Of a stretch of DNA of 29,324 nt, positions 17,303 through 24,980 are shown piece by piece. The stretch is taken from assembly GCA_009926815.1 (NCBI GenBank), contig RFOC01000002.1, positions 1 to 29,324 of the forward strand, given 5' to 3'. The first letter of the stretch is position 1; the number at the start of each line of letters is the position of its first letter. Both the position numbers and the translations under genes were made by a program. Below the pieces are notes generated by a model. It saw only the letters and a list, made by a program, of their open reading frames with translations. It was not told the DNA's origin and did not search any database. This DNA comes from Planctomycetota bacterium (lineage in GTDB: Bacteria; Planctomycetota; Phycisphaerae; Phycisphaerales; SM1A02).

Positions 17303-19567
17303 TCACGCAAGTCGCAGGACCCTTCGACCCAGCCATTCGATGGCAAGCAGGCTGGCGAGCATGGCGTAGATGAACCACCGATCCCACAGCGGCATCTGGA
17401 TCGGCTGGCGGATGGTCACCGCCTTCATGGGCAGTCTCCGATCCAGCGATCCGATCTCCGCCGGCGGAATGATGGCGCCTCCGGAATCCCGTGCCAGGAT
17501 CGACAGGGCGCCATGGTCCGGCGTGGTGTCCCTGGCCTCGGCATCCTCGGATCGGACCTGAAGCGATGCCTCGTCCAACCCATCCAGTCTCGGCTGCGTG
17601 ATCCGGAAGGTCCAGCCACCCTCGCGCTCGGGCGCCCACGTGCCGCCGAATCGACCATCACCCTCGGCACGCAGGCGGATCTCGCGCACATCCACGCCAT
17701 CCTTCCATCGAGCCTCCACCACCACCTCATCGACCAGGATGCGGCCTCCTCCATCCACGGTGATCCGCACCGGCTGCCCCGTGGCACACGTGGAAGGTTC
17801 GATCACCAGCGAGGTCTGGCCAGGATCGGTGCGCAGGCCCAGCCTGGCGAGGTGCCGGATCATGGGCACCCAGAATCGCTCCTGCAGCGTCTCGCCGCGA
17901 CCGTAGCGCCATCGCCAGGTCTCGTCCGTGGCCACGTAGACCGAGGTTCCAGCGCCATAGCGCATGGCGAGCATGAGCGGGATCGTGGTGGGTTCCGACG
18001 CTCCATCGGACTTCACGCGATCGGCGGTCGCCCAGATCTCCGCCGTCGGCTTCAGGTGATCCGCATCGATGCGCTGGGCCCATTCCAGTCGAGCCCATGG
18101 CTCAGCGTGAACGCCCAGTTCCTCGGGCCAGGGTGTCTGGACATCGCCCAGCATGAGCAGACCCAGCCGGTTCGCCTCGGTCGATGGTTGCAGCAGAATG
18201 GGTTCGTCCCACCGTGGAAGATCCAGGGATCCCCGAAGCGGCAGGAGATCCTCCAGCGGGGCGCCTTCCCAGGAGGCGGGCGTGGATCGTTCGCCACCGA
18301 TCCAGATCAGGCCCGATCCTCGACGGGCAACCTGCTCACGGATGATCCGCTGTCGCTCAGCATCCAGGAATCCCGAGGGCACATCACCGATCATGATGAC
18401 ATCGAAGGGAGCGAACTCCTCCGCCGTGACCGGCAGTCTCGCCAGGGGCGCGGTGCCTTCCTGGGCGAAGTCACGATCGGCGGAGAGCAGCATGATGGAG
18501 CTCTCCATCCCTTCCTCGCGCAGCAGGATGTTGCGGAGATAGCGGAACTCCCATCGCGGGCGACCATCCAGATAGAGCACGCGGATGGGTCGATCGACGG
18601 AAGTGATGTCGATGGTCCGCTGGTCGTTGCCCGGATCCGCATCGCCACCCATGGGGTCCAGGACCACTTCCCATTGCATGTTGCCCTGACCCGGATGCCG
18701 ACCCGTCAGCGAGACGCGCAGGCGTCCGTCGGCATCCTTGCGTGCCTCGGCTTGATCCAGCACCTGGCCTGACGCGCGGTCCCGAAGCATGACCCGAACC
18801 GGCCCTGGCGCCGAGAGAGTGACCTGCACGGGAACATGGTCCTTCGCGAAGGCTCGCTGGGGGTGCTCCACCTCCACGATCGAGCGATCCGCGGAACCCT
18901 GTGGATCGCCCAGGGGCATGGCGAAGACCGAGACACCCTCGCGGCGCAGCAGGGCCATCAGCGCGGGATCGATGGCATCCTGGCTTCGTCCATCCGAGAG
19001 GATCACCACCGAGCCCACCAGCCGTCCCTCCATGGATCGCATGGCCTCCTGGAGCGATGCGGAGAGCAGGGTGCGTGAACCCGTGACGGTCGGTGGCGTG
19101 GTCGGATCACCCAGGGGCGTGGTGGTTCCGGAGAAGCCGAACCAGTGCAATGGGTGCGAAGCCCTGATCCGGTCCCAGACGGGATCCTTCAGGATCTCGC
19201 GCACGCGTTCCTCGCGGGATCGCCGTTCTCCGTCCGGTCCCCGCTCGTCCCGGACCATCAGGCTTCGACTTCGATCCACGAGGATCAGCACGCCGTCGGG
19301 TTCCTGCCTCTCCCGGGGCCATTCCACCACGGGCTGCAGGGCGAGACCGATCACCAGCAGGAGCGCGAGACATCGCGTCGCCGCAAGGGCGATGCGTGCG
19401 GGCCTTCCACCCCGCAGTCGCATGTAGCCCCAGCCGGCCACCAGCAGGCACATGATCAGCATCAGGAACAGCACCCAGCCGGGGGGCTGAAGCCGGAAGA
19501 CCAGCTGCCACGGCTGGTCGGCCAGCTCGGGTGGCATGCCCAGCATGTCCTGCAGTCCACCGATCAT
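17303..19567 (-). CDS. Membrane-anchored vWA / class I GATase-like protein of the BatA/MoxR operon
   Basis: This 754-residue protein has two N-terminal TM helices (about 30-48 and 60-80). A von Willebrand A domain follows, with the MIDAS motif DRSRS at 98-102 and VVILSDGRSQD further on. Then comes a beta-rich region and a GATase-like fold (FDVIMIGDVPSGFLDAERQ, GSGLIWIGGE). The GATase nucleophile Cys seems absent, as is usual for this non-catalytic family. One more TM helix (RWFIYAMLASLLAIEWL) sits near the C-terminus. The ATG at 19567 overlaps the previous stop as ATGA; an upstream in-frame start would only add residues that overlap coding sequence. In planctomycetes such proteins accompany MoxR ATPases and DUF58 proteins. 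A role in envelope or metal-centre assembly is inferred from that context. Confidence 0.85.
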   Translation of the reverse strand: MIGGLQDMLGMPPELADQPWQLVFRLQPPGWVLFLMLIMCLLVAGWGYMRLRGGRPARIALAATRCLALLLVIGLALQPVVEWPRERQEPDGVLILVDRSRSLMVRDERGPDGERRSREERVREILKDPVWDRIRASHPLHWFGFSGTTTPLGDPTTPPTVTGSRTLLSASLQEAMRSMEGRLVGSVVILSDGRSQDAIDPALMALLRREGVSVFAMPLGDPQGSADRSIVEVEHPQRAFAKDHVPVQVTLSAPGPVRVMLRDRASGQVLDQAEARKDADGRLRVSLTGRHPGQGNMQWEVVLDPMGGDADPGNDQRTIDITSVDRPIRVLYLDGRPRWEFRYLRNILLREEGMESSIMLLSADRDFAQEGTAPLARLPVTAEEFAPFDVIMIGDVPSGFLDAERQRIIREQVARRGSGLIWIGGERSTPASWEGAPLEDLLPLRGSLDLPRWDEPILLQPSTEANRLGLLMLGDVQTPWPEELGVHAEPWARLEWAQRIDADHLKPTAEIWATADRVKSDGASEPTTIPLMLAMRYGAGTSVYVATDETWRWRYGRGETLQERFWVPMIRHLARLGLRTDPGQTSLVIEPSTCATGQPVRITVDGGGRILVDEVVVEARWKDGVDVREIRLRAEGDGRFGGTWAPEREGGWTFRITQPRLDGLDEASLQVRSEDAEARDTTPDHGALSILARDSGGAIIPPAEIGSLDRRLPMKAVTIRQPIQMPLWDRWFIYAMLASLLAIEWLGRRVLRLA

Positions 19568-21612
19568 GCCGACTGCACCTCGAGTGATCGGCGCGGACTT
19601 CCGCGCCGCGACCACGGTGTCTCGATCAGCAGGCAGGCCAGGGCGATCAGCAGGAGCGCCCAGGTCCATGGCGATTCCGTTCGGGTTCCACCCTCGATCC
19701 CGGCCTGGGTTTCATCCGTCCATCGCCAGTCGCCAAGCGCCTGCTCCCACGCCAGCAGACTGGCGCGATCGATCCCTCCAATGTCGGCATCGGCCGGGTC
19801 CAGCTGCACGGCGTACCAGGTCTCGGAACCATCCTTCCGCCTGAGCTTCCAGAGACCGGGTGCGGGCAGGGGTGAACGTGATCGACCGTCCGCATCGATC
19901 TCGACCGCGGAACCCATGGATTCCATGGACGGAAGAAGCACGCCACCGCCGGCGGAGGGGCCCAGCGACGCGACCTGTGCGACGGCCAGTCGACGACGAT
20001 TGGCCGTCATGGACATGCCTGCACGGACCGATTCCTGCATCAGGGGAACCATGAGCGGCTTGAGAGGAAGGTCGGTCCAGCCAAGATCCGTCGGCATGGC
20101 CAGCATGAGGAGGGTGCCCGAACGAGCCCGGTCACCCAGCATCAGCATGGCGGGCGAGCCATCCTCGAAACGGAGGATGACCTCCGATGACCCTGCCAGC
20201 GAGGCAAGGGCGAGTCGACGGGTGACCTGGACGGGCTCCGCCAACGGGTCCACCTCGGCACCCAGGAGCGAAAGCAGGGCGCTTCGCGGCTGCGTGGCGG
20301 CAAGCCGGCCTGTCCACGCCTGCGCCGCTCCACACGAGGCCAGATCCGCTCGCAGCGGTCGGGATGCGTCGACAAGCCAGGGTTGCTCCGGTCGATCGGC
20401 CGAAGGCATGAGCAACAGCGTGCCGCCGTCGTCCACGAACCGGCCAAGCCAGGCCCATCCCGCCGAGTCGACCAGATCGGGCCGACCGACCATGATCGCG
20501 TCCACGCCCGTGGCCGATCGAAGCGCCAGCGACGCGGGATCCACCATCTGGGGAACCAGTCCACTGCTCTCGACGGCGCGAAGCATCCACGTCGAGGCCG
20601 ATGCCCGTTCCATGCCTGCCTCGTCGCCCGTTCTTCCCACCAGCCAGACGCGAGGCTGCTGACGCGCCTCCCAGATCACGGGGCACGCGTCATCCAGCGG
20701 CTGTGCATCGGGGGAGAGGCTCACGTTGGCCGCGCCGGATTCCGATTGACGCACCGTGATCATCGAGGATGTGCCATCGGCATCGGCAGGCCAGGGCACC
20801 GAACCCTGCGCGACGACCTCTCCTGAGGGCAGGATGACGCGAACGCCATCCTCGGTGGCCGGTCGCCCGCCCGAACGCGCAAGCGAGACGCGGATGGACC
20901 GATCGCGTGGATCAAGAGCCTGGTTCACGGCGCGTTCCACCGAGGCACCCACGATGCTCCGGTTGTCCGTGGGCCGATCGATCGGCGGCATCGCGATCCA
21001 TCGGACGCGACGCGCGCCGTCCGTGATCGCGGCGAGTGCCGCCTCGCCTCCTCGCACCGCGCCCCTGCGCCAGCCCGTGGCCAGCAGGACTTCCGTGCGA
21101 ACCTGTTCCTCGGCCGGCGGAATGGTCAGGGTCATCGCGGCCGGCAGGTCGGTCGGCACGGCTCGGGGCTGCACCTCCTGAAGCACCCGGCGGACGCGCT
21201 GCAGATCCGCGGTGGGTTGCACCAGCACCCGCGCGGGCCGACCTGCCGCCACGACTCCGGCCTGATCACCTTCCGCAAGTCCATCGACCATGGTGATCGC
21301 CTGACGAACGCTCCGGTCCATCGCCCGTTCCGAGGCCTCGATGCGCTCGGCCGAGGTGGCGCCATCATCGATCACGATCCACAGCCTGCGGGCGCCCTGG
21401 CCGGCCTGGTCACCCGACATGAAGGGTCCAGCCATGCCCAGGCCCAGCAGCAGCAGCGCGGCCACCCGAAGCGCCAGCAGCAGCCATCGATCCATGTTCC
21501 TTCGCCGGCGCATCCGGTCGAGGGCCCGCTGCAGCAGCAGGGTGCTTGGCCAGGCGGTGGTGCGTGGTCTGCGAAGCAGCAGGTGAAGAAGCACGGGCAG
21601 CGACGCCACCAC
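19564..21612 (-). CDS. BatA-like N-terminal membrane/vWA-type protein (conserved start lost)
   Basis: The first usable start is GTG at 21612, giving 682 residues. The family's typical N-terminus (NFLHPGLAVAA..., BatA N-terminal TM) is encoded just upstream from 21648 in the same frame, but the codon where initiation is expected (21651-21649) reads GTT. A GGAGG Shine-Dalgarno sequence stands five bases before it. Starting at 21612 cuts the first TM helix to about 14 residues. The rest is intact: TM2 (LLLALRVAALLLLGLGMAGPF), a degenerate vWA-like domain (LWIVIDDG, MIDAS lost), a GATase-like segment (VDAIMVGRPDLVDSAGWAWLG) and a C-terminal TM helix (WTWALLLIALACLLIETPW). The protein belongs to the MoxR-DUF58-BatA operon. 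The next stop/start overlap is a normal ATGA. Confidence 0.8.
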   Translation of the reverse strand: MVASLPVLLHLLLRRPRTTAWPSTLLLQRALDRMRRRRNMDRWLLLALRVAALLLLGLGMAGPFMSGDQAGQGARRLWIVIDDGATSAERIEASERAMDRSVRQAITMVDGLAEGDQAGVVAAGRPARVLVQPTADLQRVRRVLQEVQPRAVPTDLPAAMTLTIPPAEEQVRTEVLLATGWRRGAVRGGEAALAAITDGARRVRWIAMPPIDRPTDNRSIVGASVERAVNQALDPRDRSIRVSLARSGGRPATEDGVRVILPSGEVVAQGSVPWPADADGTSSMITVRQSESGAANVSLSPDAQPLDDACPVIWEARQQPRVWLVGRTGDEAGMERASASTWMLRAVESSGLVPQMVDPASLALRSATGVDAIMVGRPDLVDSAGWAWLGRFVDDGGTLLLMPSADRPEQPWLVDASRPLRADLASCGAAQAWTGRLAATQPRSALLSLLGAEVDPLAEPVQVTRRLALASLAGSSEVILRFEDGSPAMLMLGDRARSGTLLMLAMPTDLGWTDLPLKPLMVPLMQESVRAGMSMTANRRRLAVAQVASLGPSAGGGVLLPSMESMGSAVEIDADGRSRSPLPAPGLWKLRRKDGSETWYAVQLDPADADIGGIDRASLLAWEQALGDWRWTDETQAGIEGGTRTESPWTWALLLIALACLLIETPWSRRGSPRRSLEVQSA

Positions 21613-22616
21613 GACGGCCGCGACGGCGAGTCCAGGATGGAGGAAGTTAACGAGGACCTCCGGGCGCGCCAGGCCGCCTCGCGACGACTCAGCATCGATG
21701 CCAGCGGCGGACCCACGGAAGCGTGACTGTCCACCTCGATGATGTCGCAGGCCTGGGCCCTGGCCAGGCGCTGCAGCTCCTGGCGATGTCGGGCCAGTTC
21801 ATCCAGGTAAGCCTGTCGAAGGACCTCGGCATCCGCATCCACGGCCGGCCCGCCCTCCATGTCCTCGAATCGCCGGAAGCCTTCCAGCGTGAATCGGGTC
21901 TCCTGCCGATCCAGGATCTGCACCAGCACCACGTCATGGCCTCGGAAGCGAGCCTTGGCCAGGCCCGCCTGCAGGTCGTCCAGTGGATGCAGGAAGTCGC
22001 TCAGGACGAAGAACAGGGCCCGCGTGTTGAGCGTGGCCAGCGCCTGGTCGATGGCCCTGGCTGGTCGCGACGCTCCACCGACCCGAACCGTGGCCAGCGC
22101 CTGGACCATGCTTCGCCACTGGCCCTTCGCGCCGCTGCGCCGGACCACGGATCGCACCTCATCGGCGTAGACCTCCAGTCCCACGCGATCCCGCTGCTCC
22201 AGGCACAGGTGGGCGATCGCCACGGTGATCGCGGCGGCACAGTCGAACTTGGTCCATGAACCCGAATCCCTTCCGGCATCCGTGCCGCCCCACCCGGACT
22301 TCATGTCCAGCGTGCCGAACCGCATGCTGCTGCTGGCATCCGCCAGGATGACCACGTCGAGGTTGGTCTCCTGCTCGTAGCGCTTGAGGTAGAGCTTGTC
22401 GCTCCGGCCGAACACCTTCCAGTCCAGGTTCCGCAGCGAGTCGCCCGGCGTGTAGGGCCGGTGCTCGGCGAACTCGACCGCCTGACCCTGCCGCGGGCTG
22501 GCATGCATGCCGCTGCCCAATCCCTCCACCAGCATGCGGGCGCGAAGCTCGAACGGCGCCAGCTGCGCCAGCGTCTCCGGCGCCAGGTAGGCCTCGGCCC
22601 GGAGCGGTGCGCTCAC
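21372..22616 (-). CDS. DUF58 protein with an out-of-frame readthrough tail
   Basis: DUF58 proteins carry a vWA-like domain and partner MoxR ATPases. The family signature RPYTPGDSLRNLDWKVFGRSD is split across residues 53-73, and the MIDAS DASSS is at 93-97. The conserved domain ends near residue 315 (LASMLSRREAAWRARR). The natural stop is expected at 21648-21650, giving 322 residues, but the codon reads TTA. The frame then runs 92 more codons through the BatA gene in another frame to 21372. That tail is rich in Cys, Trp, Pro and Arg, as expected for non-coding translation, not a domain. The GTG start at 22616 overlaps the moxR stop (GTGA). The 3' limit is the uncertain part. Confidence 0.85.
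   Translation of the reverse strand: MSAPLRAEAYLAPETLAQLAPFELRARMLVEGLGSGMHASPRQGQAVEFAEHRPYTPGDSLRNLDWKVFGRSDKLYLKRYEQETNLDVVILADASSSMRFGTLDMKSGWGGTDAGRDSGSWTKFDCAAAITVAIAHLCLEQRDRVGLEVYADEVRSVVRRSGAKGQWRSMVQALATVRVGGASRPARAIDQALATLNTRALFFVLSDFLHPLDDLQAGLAKARFRGHDVVLVQILDRQETRFTLEGFRRFEDMEGGPAVDADAEVLRQAYLDELARHRQELQRLARAQACDIIEVDSHASVGPPLASMLSRREAAWRARRSSLTSSILDSPSRPSWWRRCPCFFTCCFADHAPPPGQAPCCCSGPSTGCAGEGTWIDGCCWRFGWPRCCCWAWAWLDPSCRVTRPARAPAGCGS
21657..21661 (-). promoter_or_regulatory. Shine-Dalgarno sequence pointing to a GTT codon
   Basis: GGAGG on the minus strand is followed by five bases and then by the GTT AAC TTC CTC codons that encode the conserved BatA N-terminus. It decides the ancestral start at 21651 and shows that the codon there has probably changed from GTG. 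Confidence 0.6.
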
Positions 22617-23674
22617 GACAGCAGCCGATCGAGCGGCCGGCCTTCCGCCGAGGCATCCACCGGCATGCCCTCGAGCAGGCTGCGGATGATGCGCTCGCTG
22701 TCCACGCCATCCGCCTCCGCGTTGAAGTTGGTGACGATGCGATGCCGGAGCACCGGAAGCGCCACGGCATGCAGGTGTTCGGGCTGCACATGAAGTGCGC
22801 CAGTCATGAGGGCCCGGGCCTTGGCGGCCAGGATCAGGAACTGGCTCGCCCGCGGGCCGGCACCCCAGCTCACGTAGTCACGCACCAGGCTGGGCACTTC
22901 GGTGGGCGCGTCACCCTGCCTCGCCACGCGCGTCGCGCGCACGATCCGAAGGGCCAGCCGCGCGACGTGCTCCGCCACCGGCACCGCCCGGACGATGCCC
23001 TGCACCCGGGCCAGATCCGCGGCATCCAGGACCGGTTCCGTGACCACGGTGGCGGATCCAGTGGTCCGCTGCACGATCTCCAGCTCCTCGGCCTCGGTGG
23101 GGTATCCGATGCGGATGTTGAGCATGAATCGATCGAGCTGCGCCTCGGGCAGGGGATACGTGCCCTCCTGCTCGATCGGATTCTGCGTGGCCAGCACGAA
23201 GAAGGGGCTGGGCAGCCTGTGCGCCACGCCACCCACCGTGACCTGCCTCTCCTGCATAGCCTCCAGCAGCGCCGCCTGCGTCTTGGGTGGCGTGCGGTTG
23301 ATCTCGTCCGCCAGGACCAGGTTGGCGAAGACCGGTCCTCGCACGAAACGGAGCGATCGCGTGCCGCTGGCGCGGTCCTCCTCGATCACCTCCGTGCCCG
23401 TGATGTCGCTGGGCATGAGATCGGGCGTGAACTGGATGCGACTGAACTGCATGCTCAGCGATCGGGCCAGCGTGGCGATGAGCAGCGTCTTGGCCAGGCC
23501 CGGGACGCCCTCGACCACGGCATGGCCCCCGCACAGGAGCGCCAGGAGCGTCTCGTCGAGCACCCGATCCTGCCCCACGATGGACTTGTGCACCTCGTTG
23601 CGGACCCGCTGGACCGATTCGGCCGCCCAGCGCGCATCCTCGGGACCGACCGAATCCTGCGGGAATTCCTGCAT
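22613..23674 (-). CDS. MoxR-type AAA+ ATPase
   Basis: This 353-residue AAA+ ATPase is of the MoxR family, which works with vWA-domain partners in chaperone or maturation roles. Walker A is GVPGLAKT (56-63) and Walker B is LADEI (121-125). The sensor 1 region is VLATQNPIEQEGTYPLPEAQLDRF, given here by its landmarks ATQNP and EAQLDRF. Length and motifs are complete. The ATG at 23674 follows a TATACT box by six bases on the minus strand, so the four-gene operon may be transcribed leaderless. DUF58 follows with a GTGA overlap. Its target cannot be read from the sequence. Confidence 0.93.
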   Translation of the reverse strand: MQEFPQDSVGPEDARWAAESVQRVRNEVHKSIVGQDRVLDETLLALLCGGHAVVEGVPGLAKTLLIATLARSLSMQFSRIQFTPDLMPSDITGTEVIEEDRASGTRSLRFVRGPVFANLVLADEINRTPPKTQAALLEAMQERQVTVGGVAHRLPSPFFVLATQNPIEQEGTYPLPEAQLDRFMLNIRIGYPTEAEELEIVQRTTGSATVVTEPVLDAADLARVQGIVRAVPVAEHVARLALRIVRATRVARQGDAPTEVPSLVRDYVSWGAGPRASQFLILAAKARALMTGALHVQPEHLHAVALPVLRHRIVTNFNAEADGVDSERIIRSLLEGMPVDASAEGRPLDRLLS

Positions 23675-23680
23675 GCGGCG

Positions 23681-23686
23681 AGTATA
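23681..23686 (-). promoter_or_regulatory. Candidate -10 box of the moxR operon
   Basis: TATACT on the minus strand ends six bases before the moxR ATG at 23674. It overlaps by two bases the opposite-strand TAGAGT box of mutM. A -35 hexamer would lie inside mutM and is not obvious (GAAGTT at the right distance is weak). Confidence 0.5.
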
Positions 23687-23690
23687 GAGT
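23685..23690 (+). promoter_or_regulatory. Candidate -10 box of mutM
   Basis: TAGAGT ends six bases before the mutM GTG at 23697; TATAGA shifted by two bases is an alternative reading. There is no room for a leader with a Shine-Dalgarno site, because the whole gap to moxR is 22 bp. Confidence 0.4.
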
Positions 23691-23696
23691 TCGGGC

Positions 23697-24587
23697 GTGC
23701 CGGAACTTCCCGAAATCGAGAGCCTTCGGCGTTCGCTCCGGGGCATGATCGGTTCTCGGGTGGTGCACGCGTGCGTGCATCGCGCGGACATGGTGCTTCC
23801 GAATGGCGCCATGCCGTTGCCCAAGGGTGCCAGGATCCGCGCGTTGCATCGTCATGGAAAGCAGCTGGTGCTCGAGACCCGCAGGCATGGCTGCGTGGTG
23901 GTTCACCTGGGCATGAGCGGCTCGCTCAGGCTGGTCGCCGAGGCCCAGGAGCCGCCGCGAGACCCGCACGTGCACGCGCGCTGGGTCGTGGAGTCGCCCG
24001 GCGGATCCCGACTGGCGCTGCTGCACCGCGACCCGCGACGTTTCGGATGGCTGGAGACGCATCCCGATCTGGCGAGCGTGCACCAGGCCTGGCGCGGACG
24101 ACTGGGTCCGGATGCGCTGGATCCGTCCGTGGCTCGCCTGGCGGATGCATTCGCCCGCACGCAGAGAGCCGTGAAGGCGGTGCTGCTGGATCAGTCGGTG
24201 ATCGCCGGCATCGGCAACATCTATGCCGACGAGGCGCTGTTCCGGGCTCGCGTGAACCCCCTGCAGGCCGCATGTGTCCTGGAACATCCGGCCTGTCTTC
24301 GGCTGGTGAAGGCCATCCGCTGGGTGCTTCGGAGGGCGGTCGAGCATGGTGGAAGCACCATTCGGGATCACCGGACCGCCGACGGGCGGTGGGGTTCCTT
24401 CCAGCGACTGCACCGGGTCTATGGCCGAGGCGGCCAACCCTGTTTCCGATGCGGAAACACCCTTGAATCGACCAGGCTCCAGCAGCGAGCCACGGTCTTC
24501 TGCCCGACGTGCCAGCCTGGACGACCCGCACGCCGCCCTGAGGGCAGGCGTCGATCCGGAAGCCTCCAGGGCCGTGTGGATGGCTGA
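23697..24587 (+). CDS. mutM: Formamidopyrimidine-DNA glycosylase (Fpg/MutM)
   Basis: MutM removes 8-oxoguanine and formamidopyrimidines from DNA and cuts the strand by beta/delta elimination. The 296-residue protein starts MPELPE, with the catalytic Pro2 and Glu3. Lys55 in RHGKQL matches the conserved DNA-contacting lysine. GIGNIYADEALF (171-182) is the helix-two-turn-helix signature. The zinc finger uses Cys249, Cys252, Cys269 and Cys272, with the lesion-loop/finger Arg264 in place. About 24 Arg/Gly-rich residues follow the finger, longer than most homologues. GTG is the start because the Pro of MPELPE must directly follow it. It is divergent from moxR and convergent with dnaA. Confidence 0.95.
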   Translation: MPELPEIESLRRSLRGMIGSRVVHACVHRADMVLPNGAMPLPKGARIRALHRHGKQLVLETRRHGCVVVHLGMSGSLRLVAEAQEPPRDPHVHARWVVESPGGSRLALLHRDPRRFGWLETHPDLASVHQAWRGRLGPDALDPSVARLADAFARTQRAVKAVLLDQSVIAGIGNIYADEALFRARVNPLQAACVLEHPACLRLVKAIRWVLRRAVEHGGSTIRDHRTADGRWGSFQRLHRVYGRGGQPCFRCGNTLESTRLQQRATVFCPTCQPGRPARRPEGRRRSGSLQGRVDG

Positions 24588-24613
24588 TGGGACCGGGCCC
24601 CGTCAGGATCGTG

Positions 24614-24653
24614 GCGAAACCCCGAAAGGCCTCGCTTGAACGCGGGGTTTCGC
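24614..24653. terminator. Perfect 11-bp stem hairpin after mutM
   Basis: GCGAAACCCCG and its exact complement CGGGGTTTCGC flank an 18-base loop, starting 27 bases after the mutM stop. Neither strand has a clean U-tract after the stem, so a classical intrinsic terminator is only partly supported. It could stop transcription from both sides or be an origin element. Confidence 0.5.
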
Positions 24654-24728
24654 ATCGGGCTTGTTCGGTGGATCGGATGCCCTGAAGAGGATCTCTTTTC
24701 TTCGTCATAGAAGAGAGCCCTGTCAGAT

Positions 24729-24737
24729 TGTGGACAA
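24729..24737 (-). promoter_or_regulatory. Near-consensus DnaA box
   Basis: On the minus strand the sequence is TTGTCCACA, one mismatch from TTATCCACA. It lies in the AT-richer part of the mutM-dnaA gap. Confidence 0.4.
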
Positions 24738-24966
24738 ACGTGAAAATCAACCACAAGTCCCGTAGCCACGGCACTTACAACACAGCCCCCATGTGGAAGG
24801 GCTGTCGAAAGGAATCCTTGAGGCGCCTGATGCTGGTTCAGGATCGCCAGGCCCCCGGTGTGGGTCTGGGGATCGGCATCCAGGGAGCGGAAAGCACCCA
24901 TCCGCAGCGGCGCGGCGCGACAGCTTGATCACAAGGGCGAGCGCACCGGACGGCCTGTTCACGAAC

Positions 24967-24975
24967 GGTGGATAA
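24967..24975 (-). promoter_or_regulatory. Near-consensus DnaA box
   Basis: On the minus strand the sequence is TTATCCACC, one mismatch at the last base. It starts five bases beyond the dnaA stop codon and has the same orientation as the box at 24729. Confidence 0.45.
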
Positions 24976-24980
24976 CCCGA

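Larger units (their letters stand above)
24588..24980. other. Convergent mutM-dnaA gap, candidate replication origin
   Basis: This 393-bp region carries no convincing gene. Bases 24661-24780 are about 48 percent GC, far below the flanking coding DNA. Two 9-mers differ from the DnaA box TTATCCACA by one base each (24729-24737 and 24967-24975, both read on the minus strand). Weaker two-mismatch matches lie at 24747-24755 and 24925-24933. A T/C-rich stretch near 24690-24712 could act as an unwinding element. Two hairpins are present: 24614-24653 (11-bp stem) and 24782-24805 (7-bp stem ACAGCCC/GGGCTGT). Origins often lie next to dnaA, and both flanking genes end here, so no promoter is needed. 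Plain terminator space is the alternative. Confidence 0.45.

Noticed and set aside
11062..20662. Long + strand open frames opposite the minus-strand envelope operon
   Set aside because: They have no recognisable motif and skewed Arg/Pro/Ser/His content, while the minus-strand frames are well supported.
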